A stretch of 11,046 bases of DNA from Acanthaster planci (Eukaryota; Echinodermata; Asteroidea; Valvatida; Acanthasteridae): assembly GCF_001949145.1 (NCBI RefSeq), contig NW_019091772.1, positions 24,046 to 35,091 of the forward strand, read 5' to 3'. Below the pieces are notes generated by a model. It did not search any database, had not been told where the DNA came from, and was given only the letters and a program-made list of their open reading frames with translations. This document shows, piece by piece, positions 8,078-11,046 of this stretch. The translations under genes and the position numbers were made by a program. The number at the start of each line of letters is the position of its first letter. Positions within the stretch are counted from its first letter, which is position 1.

Positions 8078-8662
8078 CTGTAAAAAGGAAATCAACTTGA
8101 ATTTAGCTTTTAATAACTTATTTTCAAATTGCATCCTGAAGGGTGCACGGTGGTGAAAGGATGTATGCCACTCTTTAATCTCAAGTGTCAAAACCAATCT
8201 GAACGTCGTATATACTTGCACATACGGATTATTAGTGTACATGGATTTAAAAACTCGAGCTGCAAAATGTTGATGTTATGACAATAATGAATCTGATAAT
8301 GCAAGTTCACGTTTCTAGGTTACCATTGATAGAAATCTCTGAAAGTCATATGAGAGGACTGATATAGGATCAAATTTGAGTGTACGGTAATACAGTTAGC
8401 CTTCACAAGAGTGAACAAAGCGACAGGAAGTTTAATATTCAATCATTTTATGCAAAAAAACATATTTATTGATTAGACCTCTATAAACCAAATTTGATAT
8501 CTCTCATTTATCTATAAAATGATACATAAATTCAATTAGAATTTGGAAATTCCAGAGACAAGGGCAGGTCCATTCGTGCGGCTACCCACCACCACCTTGT
8601 TTACCATCTCCTACCTGATATAACAGTGAATCTGAACACATCAAAACTGCTGTCTGACTTAC
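8078..8662 (-). other. Intron of the BEN gene
   Basis: Bounded by GTAAGT (8662-8657) and a pyrimidine tract ending ACAG (8081-8078), both consensus, with matching phases. AT-rich; I see no nested gene or repeat in it. Confidence 0.7.
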
Positions 8663-8834
8663 TTTTGTTGCCGAGTTGTACAATTTCTGCTCTGTGGTGA
8701 CTGGATTTGTAGCTCACTTGAACCTCCATGCCGATTTCTAGGGGATCGCAAGATTTCACCCTGCTCCGAACCACATCTTCTTCGATGCCATGCCATTTTT
8801 CATTCAGCCATCTAATTTTTAGTTTTGCAGACAT
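8663..8834 (-). CDS. BEN gene exon 1: N-terminal domain
   Basis: Encodes 57 residues beginning MSAKLKIRWLNEKW and ending VQLGNK, followed by donor AAA|GTAAGT (consensus). The pattern of strands (KIRWL, VVRSRVKS, GMEVQVSY, HRAEIVQL) suggests a small beta-barrel of Tudor/chromo-like type, which would read chromatin or bind nucleic acid; this is inference. The frame is open upstream to 8894 but without another ATG, so 8834 is the natural start. Confidence 0.75.
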
Positions 8835-9235
8835 TTTTCCTTGGGCAACTGTCTTTCTAAATGACAGAGGCTGCAGTTTTAAAAGGATGCCCACGAAATG
8901 ATGTTTTCGCTCCAGTGAGCTGCATGGCTTTGAAACGGGCGCGAAAGAGCAATGATGCTCAAGCTGATTGGTTCATAGTTCGGTTCTTTTGTGTGGTGCT
9001 TTACACGCAAACGACACAAGGCGTTACCACAATAATCTATCCCAGTGTAAGATCCAACTGTCAATGGGGGTTTGCTAGGAGGATTACCCCCAGTCGGTAG
9101 CAACTCGCAATATGCCAGTCCAACCCTTTATGAAACTAAATCACAGAGCTCTTCCGTCTCTTCCGGCTGGGGGAAAGAAAACCAACTCTGTCTTCTTTCA
9201 CTTTAGTTTGAAGAATCGCATGTATTTTGTCCAAA
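8835..9235. promoter_or_regulatory. Divergent intergenic region, probable shared promoter
   Basis: 401 bp separate the start codons of the BEN gene (minus) and the DDE gene (plus). On the minus strand a perfect CCAATCAG box lies at 8971-8964, about 130 bases before the BEN start; TTTTAAAA (8877-8884) lies nearer it. A GGGGGT...ACCCCC inverted repeat sits at about 9065-9091. No start site can be fixed from sequence, so the shared-promoter reading rests on geometry and the CCAAT box. Confidence 0.5.
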
Positions 9236-9542
9236 ATGAGTTCACCAATTCGAGAAATTATAGCAAATCGCCCAGATGTCGATATCAGCTGTCTTACAGC
9301 CAGTCCAAAACGCAAACATACATAGCCTAAACCTAAGGAAGAGAGGAGGAAGGGTCGTCCTGCCATGGTCGAGCTTTATTCCGGTATCGTTGACGCTGCT
9401 AGAACCTTTGTCGAAGGCAATGGATATCAAGCACATCATCGGCGACGAGAGGACACTGGTACCTGTGGGTCAACCCTCCAGCAAGTTAAACAACATCTCT
9501 TGGAAACCTTTCCAGACCTAAAGGAAAACCGACCAAACATAG
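9236..9542 (+). CDS. DDE gene exon 1: basic N-terminus and helical domain
   Basis: The open frame from ATG 9236 (A at -3) is continuous with that from ATG 9365 except for one TAG codon at 9323-9325. The stretch on either side (SPKRKHT, then PKPKEERRKGRPAMVELYSG) is compositionally one basic region, so I favour 9236 as the original start and the TAG as a nonsense change. Ends at AAC ATA G|GTATTT, phase 1. Confidence 0.65.
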
Positions 9543-9759
9543 GTATTTGTCTCAATACTGCTTTATATTCAATTTCTATTTTTTTTTCGTTTTTGAAACT
9601 CATGTTTTAATGTAAAACTAAATAATATTCTTTCTGTCGTTTGCAACTTGCTCTTACCGGTACAACAAAGGGCAATTTCATCCGGGGGCAAAAGACACAA
9701 AACTGCAATCCTTCTTTGCACTTTCCTGTTTAAATTGTTTAAACAATTTAAATTTGCAG
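9543..9759 (+). other. Intron 1 of the DDE gene
   Basis: 217 bp, GTATTT to TTTGCAG, with T-rich tracts. It contains a 24-bp perfect palindrome (9729-9752) directly before the acceptor. Confidence 0.7.
9729..9752. repeat. 24-bp perfect palindrome at the intron 1 acceptor
   Basis: The half-site TTTAAATTGTTT (9729-9740) is followed immediately by its exact reverse complement AAACAATTTAAA (9741-9752). It sits 7 bases before the AG of the acceptor, in the branch-point/polypyrimidine zone. Confidence 0.9.
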
Positions 9760-10181
9760 GTGTTCGTACGATTGCGAGATGGATGAAGCCACCTAACAAA
9801 GGACTCAGGTCTTCCAAGTACTACCAGGGTTACATCGACGCCAAGGTGCCAGCAAAGGAGAACTCCATCCGTAAGCAGAACGAGAATAGTCATTTTTATG
9901 CTGCACGAGTACGGTACGCACTAGAGTTGGCATCCAAGTTTCAGGAAGTGGCAATAGTCTACTCAGTGGACAACAAAAATAAAATCCTCCTAGGAAGCCA
10001 GGTGGCAGCCGTGGATCGTTGCATCCAAATCAATCGGTTTTTCCCCACTGACGACAGCCCAAACCTCCCGGATCATGACTTCCCCACCCCAGGCTACTTT
10101 GTCCCCTGTGGCTACCTTCAAATGGTTTCCCCCAACCTCAACGACACTGACCAAAGATGATCTCGGAAGGGACCAGTTTCA
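9760..10181 (+). CDS. DDE gene exon 2: first catalytic Asp
   Basis: Starts after TTTGCAG at 9759; G from exon 1 plus GT gives Gly and the frame GVRTIARWMKPPNKG. Recognisable blocks: NSIRKQNENSHFYAARVRYA, VAIVYSVDNKNKILLGSQV (first Asp), INRFFPTDD, LPDHDFPTPGYFVPCGYLQ. The frame then hits TGA at 10158-10160. One frame over, the sequence continues as TTLTKDDLGRDQFQ up to donor TTTCA|GTAAGT, which fits the family's usual continuation, so one extra base lies around 10119-10133. Confidence 0.75.
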
Positions 10182-10642
10182 GTAAGTCAAAGTAGTTTTA
10201 ATGTGTCCATTTTTTAATGATTGGGACAGAGTACATGTATCGCCGAACAGGGAAAATTCTTTCCATACATCAGGAGCCTCCTAAAAGTGAACAACTGTTC
10301 AACTTTGAACATGATCTTTGGCTGTTACACGGTTACGTACATGTATGTGTTGAAGCAGTTTAATGACAGTGTGGTTAAACTGAACTATACGTGCACACAA
10401 CTCTAAAGAAGGTCTTTGAAAACAAGACAATCGATGTTGCAAGAAGTTTCTGCAAGTTAATTCAGTTAAATAGCCGGGCAACTGAAACAATCCATTTCAG
10501 CTGATCGTTTTATGAACATGCGTCACATTTTTTCCTGTAGGCCTGAACCACCTTGCTGATATGATTCTTTCAATTTCAGCCTGACATAATATATTTTGAC
10601 ATTTTTTCCATTCTTTTCCTGTTCCGTGTTATTTTTTTCCAG
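10182..10642 (+). other. Intron 2 of the DDE gene
   Basis: 461 bp, GTAAGT to TTTTTTTCCAG, phase 2. No nested gene; two TACATGTA-type palindromes (about 10232 and 10338) are the only notable motifs. A short open frame at 10221-10406 looks like chance. Confidence 0.7.
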
Positions 10643-11046
10643 AACCCCCAAAAGGTCAAAGGCGACTGTTGTCATCCGGAGTCCAAAGAACGCATGTCAT
10701 GTTTCAACACACATGAACGACATGGTCAGTCATCTGAAGGTAGCAGAGGAGGTGGCAAAAGGCCGTTCACTCCTTGTAATGATTGCTGACGGTGGACCAG
10801 ATTTCAACGTTAACCATGTGGTGAACGAAATCTATTACGGCCGCCTCTTCAAGCATTGCAAGTTGGATGCCCTTGTCGTCACGTCCTATTGTCCCGGCCA
10901 TTCAGCCATGAACCCCGTGGAGCAGCTGTGGGCACCGTGCACCCGTGCGTTGACATCCACTATCATACCAGCAGCACTCCCTGGGGAACTACCGCCCGGC
11001 AAACAAACCGAGCTCACCACGGAGGAACGCCAACTGAAAGATCAGG
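10643..11046 (+). CDS. DDE gene exon 3 (partial): second Asp and catalytic Glu
   Basis: Follows a T-rich acceptor (ATTTTTTTCCAG). CA from exon 2 plus A completes Gln and the frame stays open to the window end: TPKRSKATVVIRS, STHMNDMVSHL, RSLLVMIADGGPDFN (second Asp), CKLDALVVTSYCPGHSAMNP VEQLW (Glu), then a Pro-rich LPGELPPGKQTELTTEE. The Asp-Glu spacing is about 44 residues. The motif before the Glu resembles the PxSPxLNPxE block of IS630/Tc1-type DDE proteins, a likeness noted by eye only. Confidence 0.85.

Larger units (their letters stand above)
7090..8834 (-). pseudogene. BEN-domain protein gene, two exons, interrupted by three frame breaks
   Basis: BEN domains bind DNA or chromatin proteins in animal repressors and also occur in some viruses. 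The gene reads from ATG at 8834 (A at -3) through exon 1, a 585-bp intron (8662-8078) and exon 2 to TAG at 7092-7090, about 385 residues in all. Order: small N-terminal domain (1-57), acidic DSNNDDLPL linker (about 60-75), Pro/Glu/Thr-rich repeats with PEPEEPT-type units (about 80-160), coiled coil (about 206-251) and C-terminal BEN domain (about 297-385). Splice phases fit: exon 1 ends one base into a codon and exon 2 supplies two. Three single-base breaks disturb the frame: an A8 run (8018-8025), CAATC (7205-7213) and AAAAGG (7149-7154). The gene is divergent from a DDE-protein gene 401 bp away. Breaks may be true decay or assembly errors; the domain call is firm, the function is not. Confidence 0.75.
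9236..11046 (+). pseudogene. DDE-type (transposase-like) protein gene, three exons seen, interrupted, runs off window
   Basis: Spliced reading: exon 1 9236-9542, exon 2 9760-10181, exon 3 10643 to window end; all introns have GT-AG ends and matching phases (1, then 2). The protein starts MSSPIREIIANRPDV, then a basic stretch with PKRKH and RRKGRPA (nuclear-localisation/AT-hook-like), a helical segment (LQQVKQHLLETFPDL), and an RNase H-like core. Acidic residues in the expected order are D173 (IVYSVDNKNK), D292 (MIADGGPDFN) and E336 (GHSAMNPVEQLW), the DDE pattern of transposases/integrases. Similar proteins occur, as I recall, as unnamed multicopy genes in invertebrates. Two lesions: in-frame TAG at 9323-9325 and a one-base shift near 10119-10133. 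Translation could also start at ATG 9365 (GCCATGG, strong context), which avoids the stop. The 3' end is outside the window. Confidence 0.72.

Noticed and set aside
7784-8083. Gly-rich open frames on the plus strand
   Set aside because: They are the antisense of the proline-rich coding repeats of the BEN gene; the composition follows from that.
1853-11046. Next CDKL5 exon (about 46 bp encoding an AIKKF-like segment)
   Set aside because: Scanned by eye on the plus strand; GAAATAAAATTC near 6560 and AAGAAGTTTC near 10440 do not give the required Ala-Ile-Lys-Lys-Phe reading.

Overview
This window looks like invertebrate animal DNA. It is AT-rich, has introns with consensus splice sites, contains a tRNA-derived SINE with a Deu-like core, and contains animal-type protein domains (a CDKL5-type kinase exon and a BEN domain). 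The Deu-type SINE and the gene families suggest an invertebrate deuterostome such as an echinoderm, hemichordate or amphioxus. That placement is an inference and is not proven by the window.

Layout. (1) 1-2131 reads as intron/exon/intron of a plus-strand gene. It holds a SINE at 131-474 and, at 1818-1852, a 35-bp exon encoding the glycine-loop segment GAYGVVLKCRHK of a CDKL5-type protein kinase. Its neighbouring coding exons were not found in the window. (2) 2132-6408 is a roughly 4.3-kb non-autonomous DNA element bounded by long (231/242 bp) diverged terminal inverted repeats. Its interior has no credible gene. It is built largely of a tandem array of about 147-bp units (3128-4335), a second short array (5612-5850), a repeated post-array tail, and a near-perfect 25-bp-stem hairpin (4469-4529). 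(3) 6933-8834, minus strand, is a two-exon gene with a short N-terminal domain, a Pro/Glu/Thr-rich linker, a coiled coil and a C-terminal BEN domain. Three single-base frame breaks interrupt it. (4) 8835-9235 is a 401-bp divergent intergenic region, probably a shared promoter. (5) 9236-11046, plus strand, is a three-exon gene (running off the window) for a protein with a DDE-type (RNase H-fold, transposase-like) core. It has one in-frame stop and one frameshift.

If the kinase exon is real and its next exon lies beyond the window, then the inverted-repeat element and the whole BEN/DDE pair sit inside one kinase-gene intron. The divergent BEN/DDE pair, broken in both halves, is the best candidate here for a poorly described system. 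It could be a decaying DNA transposon whose DDE recombinase is paired with a BEN-domain DNA-binding protein, or a host-retained derivative of one. The far terminus is not in the window, so mobility cannot be shown.
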